A stretch of DNA of 64,000 bases from Phycicoccus sp. M110.8 (GTDB taxonomy: Bacteria; Actinomycetota; Actinomycetes; Actinomycetales; Dermatophilaceae): contig NZ_JAWDIC010000001.1 in the NCBI RefSeq assembly GCF_032464895.1, forward strand, positions 992,001-1,056,000, read 5' to 3'. The translations under genes and the position numbers were made by a program. How positions within the stretch are numbered: position 1 is the first letter of the stretch; each line of letters begins with the position of its first letter. Positions 37,248 through 46,322 of the stretch are shown one piece after another. The notes under the pieces are model-generated. The model ran no database searches, was not told the DNA's origin, and worked only from the letters and a program-made list of their open reading frames with translations.

Positions 37248-39346
37248 CGCCGTCCCTCCTGCCGGGCCGTGGCGGTCGTCCCTGCGCCTGCGTCCGTCAC
37301 GCCGACCAGCTGCCTCTGCGCCTCGGCCTGTCGTGTCGCTGCGAGGTCGAGGGTCGTGGCCAGGACGAGCTCGCCGTCCAGCGCGCCGGAGCCGACCAGC
37401 GTGGTGGCCGGGACCCGCGCGCCGAACCGGGGTGAGTACCAGCCGACCACCGGGTCCGTCCCGCCACGGTGGGCGGCCCAGCCGAGCTCGTCGGGCAGCC
37501 GCAGCCGGGCGGTGCCCGCGCCGGAGGGGCCGTGCCAGGACAGCTCGGCGACCGGGCCGTCGAGGGCCACCTCCACCTCCGGGCCGAGGTGCCAGGCGAG
37601 CCGCACGGTGTGCGGGCGTGAGGACGTCAGGGTGTCGCGCACGGTGAGCAACCGCTCCCGAGTGTCCAGCCGCACTTGCCGGTCGTGGCGCAGCGCCGGG
37701 TCCAGCCGCCCGTACCCCGTGTGGTGGGCCGACCACGCCTGCACCTCGCCGTCGAGGTCGCACTCGTCGACCACCGCGTCCGTGCGGCTCGACCACAGGA
37801 ACGGGCCACCCTCGACCGACTGGCTCTGGCCGTCGACCTCGATCGTGTTGTGCGCCAGCGTGGAGCGGAAGTACGACCGCCACTGCGGCTCACCGTGGTA
37901 GCAGTACGTGCCGGGGTCGGCGAGGAGGTCCACGCCGTCGCAGCGCAGCTCGACCGACAGCGCGTCGGCGTGGCCGTGCGCCGCCATCGAGCCGAAGCCC
38001 TGGGGGCCCCCGTCGCAACGGCACCAGATCTCGGGGGCGGCGTCACGGGTGCGCAGGAGGTAGAGCCCGGCGTCGGGGAACCGCACCGGTGCACGGTCCG
38101 GCCGGCCGGCCACCGGCTGCCCCGGCGTCGACCCGGTCAACGAGCCGAGGAGCACCGACCCCACGGTGGCGGGCACCGGCTGCCACCACGGCTGGGGTCC
38201 GACGACCGCCTCCCCCCACGCCAGCACCGAGGCCCACGGGTCGCGCTCGGGGTCGTCGACGACCAGCCCGCGGCCCTCGTCACCGTCGCCCTGGCGCGGC
38301 GGCCTGCCGGTGGCGTCGACCATCGCGGCGGCCGCGTCGAGGCAGGCGGCCAGCAGCCGGCGCGTCCCCGCACCCAGCGGCTCCCCCGCCGCGTCCGCCT
38401 CGACCAGGCCCAGCAGGCCCAGCTCGGCCACGAAGCGGTGGTAGTCGCTGGCCTGTTCCCGGTTGACGCCGCTGGGGAAGGTGTTGGCCTCCAGCGAGGA
38501 CTCGAGGTCGGCCGCGGCGGACCGGCGCCACCGGCTGCTCTCGTCGAACCACGGGAACGCGCAGCCGGCGGCCAGCCGGCCGACCGCCTCGGCGACGAGG
38601 TGGTTGTTCGACGAGGAGCCCCGGCTGCGGAAGGCGGCGAGGTACTCCTGGTGCCAGCGCAGCTGACGCAGGGCCTCGGGGTTGTCCTCGAAGAGGGCGG
38701 GCGCACCGGCCCACCCGTCGAGCAGCCGGCGGACCCAGACCCAGCTCACCAGCCGCGTGCCCAGCTCGATGCCGCTCGTCCAGTGGACGCCCGACAGGAA
38801 CGGGTTGGCCGCCCACCACGACCGCAGCTGGCGGTCCACCACCACGGCATACCGGTCGTCGCCCGTGAGCCACCACGCGGCCGCGAGCACCGTGAGGTGG
38901 TGGTGCCGCGAGAGCTCCCACACCGACTTCACGTTGCCGGTCACCGACTCGTCCCGGTGGTCCACGCGGAAGGCGAGCAGGTCCTGCGGTGCGCGCCGCC
39001 CGGTCACGGGGTCGGCGAACCAGTCGGGGTCGGCGACGTCCTGCCGCGGCACCCCCAGCACGAGCCAGTGCCCGGCGAGGATTCCGTCGGCCGCCGCGAG
39101 GACCGCCTCCCGCGCGGCGGCGGGCACGTCCTCGCGCGTCCCGGCGGGCACGGTCGAGGCGAACCGCCGCGGGCCGAGCAGCCCCGGCACGCCGTCGACG
39201 CCGGCGCCCCCGGGCGGGAGGGTGCCGGGCGCGACGCGGCGACGCGCCCACGCGAGCTGCCGGGCGCGGTCACCGACGCGCGCGCCGACCTCGCCGGGCG
39301 ACATCGCGCGCAGGCGGCGGGCGTACCAGGACAGGGACCTGCTCAC
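37244..39346 (-). CDS. Heparinase II/III-family polysaccharide lyase
   Basis: A 700-residue protein: an alpha/alpha-barrel N-terminal part (about 110-370, with NPFLSGVHWTSGIELGTRLVSW and SSSNNHLVAEAVG) and a heparinase II/III beta-sandwich domain (about 440-660, with GSMAAHGHADALSVELRCDGVDLLADPGTYCYHG). The HGHAD segment supplies catalytic His. No signal peptide is evident, so location is unclear. Such lyases cleave uronic-acid polymers by beta-elimination; with an AlgD-type gene in the same operon, a trimming or clean-up role like AlgL for alginate is likely (inference). GTG at 39346 overlaps the upstream stop (GTGA). Confidence 0.82.
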   Translation of the reverse strand: MSRSLSWYARRLRAMSPGEVGARVGDRARQLAWARRRVAPGTLPPGGAGVDGVPGLLGPRRFASTVPAGTREDVPAAAREAVLAAADGILAGHWLVLGVPRQDVADPDWFADPVTGRRAPQDLLAFRVDHRDESVTGNVKSVWELSRHHHLTVLAAAWWLTGDDRYAVVVDRQLRSWWAANPFLSGVHWTSGIELGTRLVSWVWVRRLLDGWAGAPALFEDNPEALRQLRWHQEYLAAFRSRGSSSNNHLVAEAVGRLAAGCAFPWFDESSRWRRSAAADLESSLEANTFPSGVNREQASDYHRFVAELGLLGLVEADAAGEPLGAGTRRLLAACLDAAAAMVDATGRPPRQGDGDEGRGLVVDDPERDPWASVLAWGEAVVGPQPWWQPVPATVGSVLLGSLTGSTPGQPVAGRPDRAPVRFPDAGLYLLRTRDAAPEIWCRCDGGPQGFGSMAAHGHADALSVELRCDGVDLLADPGTYCYHGEPQWRSYFRSTLAHNTIEVDGQSQSVEGGPFLWSSRTDAVVDECDLDGEVQAWSAHHTGYGRLDPALRHDRQVRLDTRERLLTVRDTLTSSRPHTVRLAWHLGPEVEVALDGPVAELSWHGPSGAGTARLRLPDELGWAAHRGGTDPVVGWYSPRFGARVPATTLVGSGALDGELVLATTLDLAATRQAEAQRQLVGVTDAGAGTTATARQEGRR

Positions 39347-41538
39347 AGCTTGACCGGCCCTCCCGTGGTGAGGCTCTCCTCGACCGCGATCGTGGCGAGC
39401 GTCGTGGAGACCAGCGAGTCCAGGGCGATCGGCATCGGACCGCCGGTCCGGACCGCCTCGACGAACGCGGCCACCTCCGCACGCTGGCCCTTGTCCTGGC
39501 CGGCATACGACCGCTTGACGTCCTTGCCCGAGCGGCTCCACACCGTGGCGCGGGTGAAGTTGTCGAGCCGGGCGTTGCGGCCCGCCCCGGAGACGTCAAT
39601 CGTCTCCTTGGGGAAGCGCGCGTTGCCGTCGGTGGCGTACGTCAGCGTCGCGAGCGAGCCGTCGGCGTACCGCAGCGTCGCCTGGAGGTCGGCGCCGTCG
39701 CCGGTCTGGAACGCGGTGACCTCCACGGGGGCGGAGCCGATCCACGCACCGACGGTGTCGATGAAGTGGCCACCCTCGCCGAGGAACCGGGATCCCTCCT
39801 GCTCCTCGTTGAGGTACCAACTGCCCGAGGACAGCTGCCCGGCGTTGACGAGGTAGCGGACGCTCACGGGTCCCGCCGTCGGGCCGAACCGCCTGCGCAG
39901 GTCCGTGAAGAGCGGGGCGAACCTGCGGTTGAAGCCGACCATGATCCTGTCGTTCCCGGTGCGGTCGACGGTCTCGAGCACCCGGTCGACCTGCTCGGCG
40001 GTCAGGGCCAGCGGCTTCTCGACGAACACCGCCTTGCCGGCCTCGAGGGCACGGCAGACGAAGTCGGCGTGCGAGTGGTGGCGCGTGACGACGAAGACCG
40101 CGTCGATGGCGGGGTCGTCGAGCACGCTCGACGCGTCGGTCGTCAGGGCGCGGAACCCGAACTTGCGCTGGGCATTCACCGCCGACAGGGACCGGGTGGT
40201 CGCCACGGTGCCCAGCGTGGCCCCGGGCAGCTTCGCCAGGTGCGGCAGCAGCATCGAGCTCGCGTAGGCACCCGCGCCGATGAAGCCGAGCCGGACCGTA
40301 CCGCTGTCCGTGCCGGTCCGCGGTGACGTGCCGGCCTGCCGCGGTGCAGCCATGGTGCGGGCGTGTGCCGGTGCCGGAGCCGCCGCGAGCTGGGCCTGGT
40401 CGGCGGCCTCCGGGTACTCGAAGAGGAAGCCGATGCCCTTGAGCGAGCCGTCCCGCAGCTGTCCGTAGACCGACTCGGCGTCTGCGACCGGGTGCGTCCC
40501 GGACACCAGCGCACCGACGTCGACCGAGCCCGCGGCGAGGAGCTGCAGGAAGCACTCGAGGTTGCGGCGCTCGGTCCAGCGGACGTAGCCCGCCGGGTAG
40601 TCGACGCCCTCGAGCTCGTACCGGTCGTCGTACCGGCCCGGCCCGTACGAGCGCGAGAACCGGACGTCGAGCTCCTTCTCGTAGTAGGCGTTCCACGGCA
40701 GGTCGAGCTTGGTCTTGCCGATGTCCACGACGCGGGCGCGGTCGCGGGCGATCCGGGAGGCGAGCTCGACCGGGCCGTTGCTGTCCCCACCGGCGGCGAG
40801 GAAGACGTGGTCGGCACCCAGGCCACCGGTCGCGGCGGCGATCGCCCGCTCGAGGGCAGCGGCGCCCTCGCCGTCGGGTGTCCCGCTCGCGATGGCACCC
40901 GCCTCCTCGGCCATCCCGCAGCGCGCGGGCACGGTGTCGACGCCGACCACGCGGACCCCCGACGCGACGAGCAGCCGGACGACGAGCTGGCCGATGAGGC
41001 CGAGGCCGATCACGCAGGCGAGCTCGCCGAGCTGGGGCTCGCTGCGGCGCACGCCCTGCATGGCGATGGCGCCGACGGTGGCGAAGGCCGCGTGCTCGGG
41101 GGCGACGCCGTCGGGGACGCGGACGCACAGGTTGCGCGGCACCCAGTTGAGCTCGGCGTGGAGCGCGAACTCGTTCCCGGCCGCGGCCACGAGGTCGCCG
41201 ACGGCGAACTCCTCCGCGCCGGCGCCGACCTCGACGACGACCCCGCACAGCGAGTAGCCGAGCGGCGTGTAGCTGTCGAGGGTGTTGATGGCCTTCTTGT
41301 AGGTGGCGACCGGGCCCTGCTGGGCCATCGAGTCGAGCACCTTCTTGACCTGGTCCGGCCGGGCGCGGGCCTTGCCGAGGAGCGACAGCCGCGCCTCGGT
41401 CACCTTCATCATCTCGGTGCCCGTGGAGATGAGGGAGAAGAGCGAGCGGACCAGCACTCCCCCCGGCTTGCACGACGGCACCGGGACGTCGAGCACCGTC
41501 AGCTCGCCGGACCGGTAGTTCTGCGCGACCTGCTTCAC
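39343..41538 (-). CDS. Two-domain oxidoreductase (zinc-less alcohol dehydrogenase-type plus Gfo/Idh/MocA)
   Basis: A 731-residue fusion. Residues 1-375 are a medium-chain dehydrogenase with Rossmann GLGLIGQ near 178; the catalytic zinc Cys of classical enzymes is not apparent at the usual place. After an Ala/Pro linker (about 376-410), residues 411-731 form a Gfo/Idh/MocA domain (LGFIGAGAY, FVEKPLALTAEQ, GFNRRFAPLF). This fusion is known from polysaccharide loci, commonly beside a heparinase as here; the reaction is not established, probably redox modification of a nucleotide-uronic acid. The GTG overlaps the preceding small ORF by four bases (GTGA). Confidence 0.85.
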   Translation of the reverse strand: MKQVAQNYRSGELTVLDVPVPSCKPGGVLVRSLFSLISTGTEMMKVTEARLSLLGKARARPDQVKKVLDSMAQQGPVATYKKAINTLDSYTPLGYSLCGVVVEVGAGAEEFAVGDLVAAAGNEFALHAELNWVPRNLCVRVPDGVAPEHAAFATVGAIAMQGVRRSEPQLGELACVIGLGLIGQLVVRLLVASGVRVVGVDTVPARCGMAEEAGAIASGTPDGEGAAALERAIAAATGGLGADHVFLAAGGDSNGPVELASRIARDRARVVDIGKTKLDLPWNAYYEKELDVRFSRSYGPGRYDDRYELEGVDYPAGYVRWTERRNLECFLQLLAAGSVDVGALVSGTHPVADAESVYGQLRDGSLKGIGFLFEYPEAADQAQLAAAPAPAHARTMAAPRQAGTSPRTGTDSGTVRLGFIGAGAYASSMLLPHLAKLPGATLGTVATTRSLSAVNAQRKFGFRALTTDASSVLDDPAIDAVFVVTRHHSHADFVCRALEAGKAVFVEKPLALTAEQVDRVLETVDRTGNDRIMVGFNRRFAPLFTDLRRRFGPTAGPVSVRYLVNAGQLSSGSWYLNEEQEGSRFLGEGGHFIDTVGAWIGSAPVEVTAFQTGDGADLQATLRYADGSLATLTYATDGNARFPKETIDVSGAGRNARLDNFTRATVWSRSGKDVKRSYAGQDKGQRAEVAAFVEAVRTGGPMPIALDSLVSTTLATIAVEESLTTGGPVKL

Positions 41539-41642
41539 GACGCCTGCCCCCTGCTCGTGCTGTTCTCGTTCTCAGTGCTGCTGTTGCTGTTGTCGGTGCT
41601 CGTGCAGCTGCCGCTGCGGCTCCTGCTGTCGGTGCTGTTCAT
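41535..41642 (-). CDS. 35-residue Ser/Thr/Asn-rich small ORF coupled at both ends
   Basis: A short frame of 36 codons exactly fills the space between asnB and the two-domain oxidoreductase. Its ATG overlaps the asnB stop (ATGA, 41642-41639) and its TGA overlaps the next GTG start (GTGA, 41538-41535). The peptide starts MNSTDSRSRSGSC and ends with GQAS; more than half its residues are Ser, Thr or Asn, with Glu/Arg and a single Cys, no hydrophobic segment. No family is recognised. It could be a true small protein or a translated bridge that keeps ribosomes moving to the downstream gene. Confidence 0.5.
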   Translation of the reverse strand: MNSTDSRSRSGSCTSTDNSNSSTENENSTSRGQAS

Positions 41643-43555
41643 GCGGTGGCCACCCCCGAGGCCCGGACGTTGCGGTACCAGTACTCCAGGCACAGCAGCT
41701 GCCAGATCTGCTTGGACTCGTCGCGCCGCCCCGCACGCTGGTCGTCGACGAGTCGCTGCAACGGGTCCCGGCGCAGGAAGCCCGACCCGACGAGCTCGCC
41801 ACGCAGCAGCGTGTCGTCCACCAGCTCCCTGAGGTCGTTCCCGACCCACGCGCGCAGCGGGACGCCGAAGCTCGCCTTGGGCCGGTCGATGACCTCGTCG
41901 GGCAGCCAGGCGCGGGCGGCGTCCTTGAGCGCCGCCTTCTGCACCCGGCCGCGGATCTTCTCCGGTCCGGGGATGGAGAAGGCGGCCCGGAAGACCTCGA
42001 TGTCGACGAACGGCACCCGCACCTCGGTGGACGCCGCCATGCTGGCGCGGTCGGTGTAGGTGAGGTTGAGCCCCACCATGAACATCCGCGCATCGGCCAG
42101 GCACATCCGGTCGACCTGGTGCTCCAGCGCGTTGTCCTCGTACACCTCGCGGTGCCGGTCCAGGACCCGGTCGACCGTGCCGGCCAGCGCCGGGTCGACG
42201 AGGTCGACCAGCTCGTCCCGGTCGTACATCGTGTAGCTGCGCCGGAACGCCTCCTCCTCCGGCAGCTCGGCGAAGGTGAGGAACCGCTGGGCCCAGCGGA
42301 CGGTGCGTATGCCGCGGCCACCGACGGCGACCGGCGTGGCCCGCACGAGCGGGGCGATGACACCCGTGCGCAACGGCGCAGGCAGCCGGCGGTACCGGGC
42401 CGTGGCGAGGGTGGCCAGGTGCTTGCGGTAGCCGCCGAAGAGCTCGTCCGCACCCATGCCGGACAGCAGCACCTTGACGCCGGCGTCGCGTGCCGCGTCG
42501 CACATGAGCAGCGTGTTGATCGCCGCCGGGTCGCCGATCGGCTCGTCGAGGATGTCCACCATCCGCGGCAGCAGGCTGACGACGTCGGGCCGGATCTCGA
42601 TCTCGTGCAGGCGGATCCCGAGCGTGCGGGCCATGATCCGGGCGTACTTGGCGTCGTCCGGCATCGCCTCCAGCTTCTGGTCCTCGGCCCGGAACGCGAT
42701 CGTGTACGCCTCGATGGACGGGTCGTGGCGGTGGGCAAGAGCGGTGATGATCGAGGAGTCGAGGCCGCCGCTCAGGAACGACGCGACCGGGGCGTCGGAC
42801 ACCAGGTGTGCCCGCACCGACTCGGCCACGACGTCCCGCAGGTCGGCCTGCGGGCCGCGCGAGGCGCGGGCGGCCTCGTCGGCGACGTCCCAAAAGGCGC
42901 CGGCGGACCGCGACCCGTCGCGGTGGTAGGTGCGCCAGGTCCCGGGCGGGAGCTTGGAGACGCCGCGCACGGAGTCGAACTCCTGCGGGACCCAGTAGTA
43001 GAGGGCCGAGGCGACCATCGCCTGCGGGTCGACGGTCAGCTCCCGGCCGACCGCCGCGAGAATCGCCTTGAGCTCGGAGGCGAAGACGACCCCGTCACCG
43101 CGCTCCATGACGTACAGCGGCTTGATGCCCAGCGGGTCGCGGACGAGGGTGATCGAGCCCGTCGACGCGTCGTGGACGGCGAAGGCGAACATGCCCCGCA
43201 GCCGCGCCAGCGACGCCGGCCCCCAGGCCCGCCAGGCCTCGAGCACGACCTCGGTGTCCGATGCCGTGGCGAAGCGGACCCCGTGGTGCCGCTCGAGCTC
43301 GGACCGCAGCTCGCGGTAGTTGTAGACCTCGCCGTTGTAGCTCAGCGTCAGGCCGTCCTTGGCGAACGGCTGGTCCGACGCGGTCGACAGGTCGATGATC
43401 GACAGCCGCCGGTGACCCAGCACCACGGAGGTCTCCGGGTCGACCAGCTCGAGCACACCGCACGCGTCCGGGCCGCGGTGGTCGATCCGCTCGACCATCG
43501 TGCTGACCACGACCTTGCCGTCCGGCTGCTGGTAGGCCCCCGCCACACCGCACAC
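41639..43555 (-). CDS. asnB: Asparagine synthase-family glutamine amidotransferase
   Basis: A 638-residue class II amidotransferase. Cys2 (MCGVAGAY) is the glutaminase nucleophile; the Ntn domain (to about 205) includes HRRLSIIDLS and SYNGEVYNYRELR. The synthetase domain has the PP-loop SGGLDSS near 263-269 and SGMGADELFGGY. Inside a uronic-acid polysaccharide operon such enzymes (compare WbpS of Pseudomonas O-antigens) amidate the uronic-acid carboxyl rather than aspartate; this is the likely job. GTG at 43555 is two bases after the upstream stop. An octamer copy forces ATA at about residue 416. Confidence 0.85.
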   Translation of the reverse strand: MCGVAGAYQQPDGKVVVSTMVERIDHRGPDACGVLELVDPETSVVLGHRRLSIIDLSTASDQPFAKDGLTLSYNGEVYNYRELRSELERHHGVRFATASDTEVVLEAWRAWGPASLARLRGMFAFAVHDASTGSITLVRDPLGIKPLYVMERGDGVVFASELKAILAAVGRELTVDPQAMVASALYYWVPQEFDSVRGVSKLPPGTWRTYHRDGSRSAGAFWDVADEAARASRGPQADLRDVVAESVRAHLVSDAPVASFLSGGLDSSIITALAHRHDPSIEAYTIAFRAEDQKLEAMPDDAKYARIMARTLGIRLHEIEIRPDVVSLLPRMVDILDEPIGDPAAINTLLMCDAARDAGVKVLLSGMGADELFGGYRKHLATLATARYRRLPAPLRTGVIAPLVRATPVAVGGRGIRTVRWAQRFLTFAELPEEEAFRRSYTMYDRDELVDLVDPALAGTVDRVLDRHREVYEDNALEHQVDRMCLADARMFMVGLNLTYTDRASMAASTEVRVPFVDIEVFRAAFSIPGPEKIRGRVQKAALKDAARAWLPDEVIDRPKASFGVPLRAWVGNDLRELVDDTLLRGELVGSGFLRRDPLQRLVDDQRAGRRDESKQIWQLLCLEYWYRNVRASGVATA

Positions 43556-43557
43556 GA

Positions 43558-44850
43558 CTAGGCCCCCGACCCCACCCGTGGGCGTCCGGCCGCCGTCGAC
43601 CGGGCGGACCGCGCCGGCCCGGCGGACGCGGACCGGGTCCGCCCGCTGAGGTCGTCGAAGACCGCGAGGTAGCCGCCCCGCTGGTGCTCCCAGGCGAGCT
43701 GGGTCTCCACGCGCTCGCGGCCGTACCGGCCCATCTCCGCCCGGGTGGCCGGGTCGTCGACGAGCTCGACGATGGCACGGGCGTACGCCTCGACGTCACC
43801 GGGCTGGACGTAGCGGGCGGCGTCCTGGGCCGACACGCGCGTCTCGTGCAGGTCGAAGGCCACGACCGGCAGGCCGAACGACATGTACTCCATCGTCTTG
43901 TTCATCGTGGAGACGTCGTTCAACGGGTTGAGCGGGTCGGGTGACAGGCCGACCTCGGCGGTGGAGAAGACGGAGACGACGAAGTCGTCCGGGACGCGCC
44001 CGGGCATCTCGACGTGGTCCTCCAGGCCCAGCCGGTTCCGCTCGGCGACCAGGTCGGCCCAGCAGTCGCCGCCACCCATGAGGCAGAAGCCGATGTCGGT
44101 GCGCCCCAGCCGGTTGACGACGATGTCGGCCGCCTGCAGGGCCACGTCTACACCGTCCTGGGGGCCCATGACCCCGAGGTAGGCGACGAGGTGGTCGTGG
44201 CCGCGCCGCAGCTCCGGCTCGGCCTCGCGGCGACGCAGCTTCTCCGGGTCCGGCCCGGTCCGCACCACGGTGACCCGCTCCGGCGGCTTGCCGCCCCGGG
44301 ACGTGGCGATCGCGGCATACGACTCGTTGGTGGAGGTGATCCGGTCGGCGGTCCGGAACGTCATCCGCTCCAGGAAGAGCAGGCCGCGCAGGAACGCGCG
44401 CCGGCCCGTCGGGAAGCGCGACTCGAACAGCTCGGGGCACAGGTCGTGGTGGTCGAAGACGAAGCGCGTCCCGTCGAGGACGCGCAGGGCCCACGCCAGC
44501 GGCCAGAAGATGTCCGGCGGGTTGCACGCCTGGACGACGCGGAACGCGCCGCTGCGACGGGCGCGCAGGGCCAGGCGCGCGGTGGCGAGGAAAGAGTAGG
44601 CGTACTCGGTGATGAAGCCCAGCGCTCCCCCGCCCGGGGCGTAGGGGCGGTAGGCGAGGATGCGCACGCCGTCGACGACCTGCGCGGCGCCGGTGCCGTG
44701 GCCCTGCGGGCAGACGACCGTCACGTCGTAGCCGGCCCCGGTGAGCGACTGGCACTCGAGCCAGACCCGGCGGTCGAACGGCACGGGGAGGTTCTGGACG
44801 ATGACCAGGACGCGGGGCCGCGCCGAGCCGCTGCTGCGACGTCGGCTCAC
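43558..44850 (-). CDS. Glycosyltransferase, family 4 (GT-B)
   Basis: A 430-residue GT-B glycosyltransferase. RVLVIVQNLPVPFDRRVWLECQSL is the typical start of a WcaI/WbuB-like group; FDHHDLCPELFESRF and STNESYAAIA follow, and the donor domain has VAYLGVMGPQDGVDVALQAA and a Glu-containing motif near TMNKTMEYMSFGLPVVAFD. It may transfer the uronic acid or an amino sugar, but specificity is not visible. The last about 30 residues are Ser/Ala/Arg-rich. GTG at 44850 overlaps the dehydrogenase stop (GTGA). Confidence 0.85.
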   Translation of the reverse strand: MSRRRSSGSARPRVLVIVQNLPVPFDRRVWLECQSLTGAGYDVTVVCPQGHGTGAAQVVDGVRILAYRPYAPGGGALGFITEYAYSFLATARLALRARRSGAFRVVQACNPPDIFWPLAWALRVLDGTRFVFDHHDLCPELFESRFPTGRRAFLRGLLFLERMTFRTADRITSTNESYAAIATSRGGKPPERVTVVRTGPDPEKLRRREAEPELRRGHDHLVAYLGVMGPQDGVDVALQAADIVVNRLGRTDIGFCLMGGGDCWADLVAERNRLGLEDHVEMPGRVPDDFVVSVFSTAEVGLSPDPLNPLNDVSTMNKTMEYMSFGLPVVAFDLHETRVSAQDAARYVQPGDVEAYARAIVELVDDPATRAEMGRYGRERVETQLAWEHQRGGYLAVFDDLSGRTRSASAGPARSARSTAAGRPRVGSGA

Positions 44851-46166
44851 CAGGCCACGCCCTCGTAGGACTCCAGCGCCTCCACGTCGGCACCCAGCCG
44901 GCCGTGCAGGTCGATGACCAGCGCCGGACGGCTGGCGGCCAGGGCGCGCAGGGCAGCCGGGTCCGACGAGGAGACGAGCACGACCTCGGCGCCCTCGAGC
45001 GCCTCCTCGGGCGTCTGCGCCAGGAGCCGGTTGACGTGCGCCAGCTTGCTCTGCAGGTGGCGCAGGTTGGCACCGACGAGCTTGTCGGGGTTAACGATCG
45101 GGTCGTAGATCCGCACGTCGAGGCCCTTGCCGACGAACCGCTCGGCCACCTCGAGGTTGGGGCTCTCGCGCAGGTCGTCGGTGTCCATCTTGAAGCTGAG
45201 GCCGAGCATGCAGACGCTGCGCAGGCCGGTCTGCAGCACGCGGTCGACGACGGCTCGGACGGCGATCTCGTTGCTCACCATGGCCGAGCCGACCATCGGG
45301 ATCTCGACGCCGCTCATCCGGGCCAGGCTCTGCAGGGCACGCAGGTCCTTCGGCAGGCACGAGCCGCCGAAGGCGAAGCCGGGGCGCAGGTAGGACGGCG
45401 CAATGTTGAGCTTGCGGTCCTCGCAGAAGATCTCCATGACGCGGCGGCTGTCGACGCCGTGGGCAGCGAAGACGCGGCCCATCTCGTTGGCGAAGGTGAC
45501 CTTCACGGCGTGGAAGGCGTTGCAGGCGTACTTCAGCGCCTCGGCCGATGCGACGTCCACGTGGTGGATCTCCATGCCCAGGAAGGCGAACAGCTCGCTC
45601 ATCGCCGCGCGGGTCCGGGTGTCGGCCGTGCCGACGACGACGAACGGCGGCGCGAAGAAGTCCTCGACACCGCAGCCCTCGCGCAGGAACTCGGGGCACA
45701 TGGCCGTGCCGACGTCCCAGCCGTCCGGCAGCTCGCCGTCGAAGACCGGTGCCACGACGCCGGCCACGGTGCCGGGCGGCACCGTCGAGCGGACGACCAC
45801 CGAGTGCATGCCGGATGCCGGCGGGCTGGCCACCTCCATGGCCTCGCGCAGGTCGGTCACCGCCCGCGAGATGTAGGTCAGGTCGGTGTCGCCGCGCGGC
45901 GAGGACGGCGTCCCCACGCACACGAGGGAGACGTCCGCACCCTCGACCGCGAGCCTCGCGTCGGTAGTGGCCTGCAGGCGGCCGGCGGCGACCGCGTCGC
46001 GCACCAGCTCGTCGATGCCCGGCTCCACCACGGGGCTGTGCCCGGAGGCGATCGCCTCGACCTTCATGGTGTCCACGTCCACGCCGACGACGTCATGGCC
46101 CCGCGACGCGAGACCCGCGGCCGTGACCGTGCCGACGTAGCCGAGACCGAAGACAGCAACCTTCAT
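44847..46166 (-). CDS. Nucleotide-sugar 6-dehydrogenase, GDP-mannose (AlgD) type
   Basis: A 439-residue NAD-dependent four-electron dehydrogenase. N-terminal FGLGYVGTVTAAGLASRGHDV binds NAD; KYACNAFHAVKVTFANEMG and RPGFAFGGSCLPKDLRAL carry the catalytic Lys and Cys (about 270); the C-terminal domain has GLSFKMDTDDLRESP. These stretches and the length fit GDP-mannose dehydrogenase AlgD better than UDP-glucose dehydrogenase, so GDP-mannuronic acid is the likely product; UDP-sugar use remains possible. ATG at 46166 follows GGAGGGGAAAG. First gene of the large coupled unit. Confidence 0.82.
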   Translation of the reverse strand: MKVAVFGLGYVGTVTAAGLASRGHDVVGVDVDTMKVEAIASGHSPVVEPGIDELVRDAVAAGRLQATTDARLAVEGADVSLVCVGTPSSPRGDTDLTYISRAVTDLREAMEVASPPASGMHSVVVRSTVPPGTVAGVVAPVFDGELPDGWDVGTAMCPEFLREGCGVEDFFAPPFVVVGTADTRTRAAMSELFAFLGMEIHHVDVASAEALKYACNAFHAVKVTFANEMGRVFAAHGVDSRRVMEIFCEDRKLNIAPSYLRPGFAFGGSCLPKDLRALQSLARMSGVEIPMVGSAMVSNEIAVRAVVDRVLQTGLRSVCMLGLSFKMDTDDLRESPNLEVAERFVGKGLDVRIYDPIVNPDKLVGANLRHLQSKLAHVNRLLAQTPEEALEGAEVVLVSSSDPAALRALAASRPALVIDLHGRLGADVEALESYEGVAW

Positions 46167-46322
46167 GAGCTTTCCCCTCCCACTGGAGACTTCATCGAAC
46201 CGCGCAGCAGCGCGAGGCGGGTCGTCCCGATGCGGAAGCGTGGAGTAGGCCAAATGGTGGAGGCGCCTGCCGCCTCGGGCGGCCGGCCGGGACGAGGAGG
46301 TCAGGACCCGTCCAGCGCGCGC

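Noticed and set aside
41545-41640. Leu/Val-rich hydrophobic peptide on the plus strand opposite the small ORF
   Set aside because: It arises because AAC/AGC/GAG codons on the minus strand read as GTT/GCT/CTC on the other; no start, ribosome site or context supports it.
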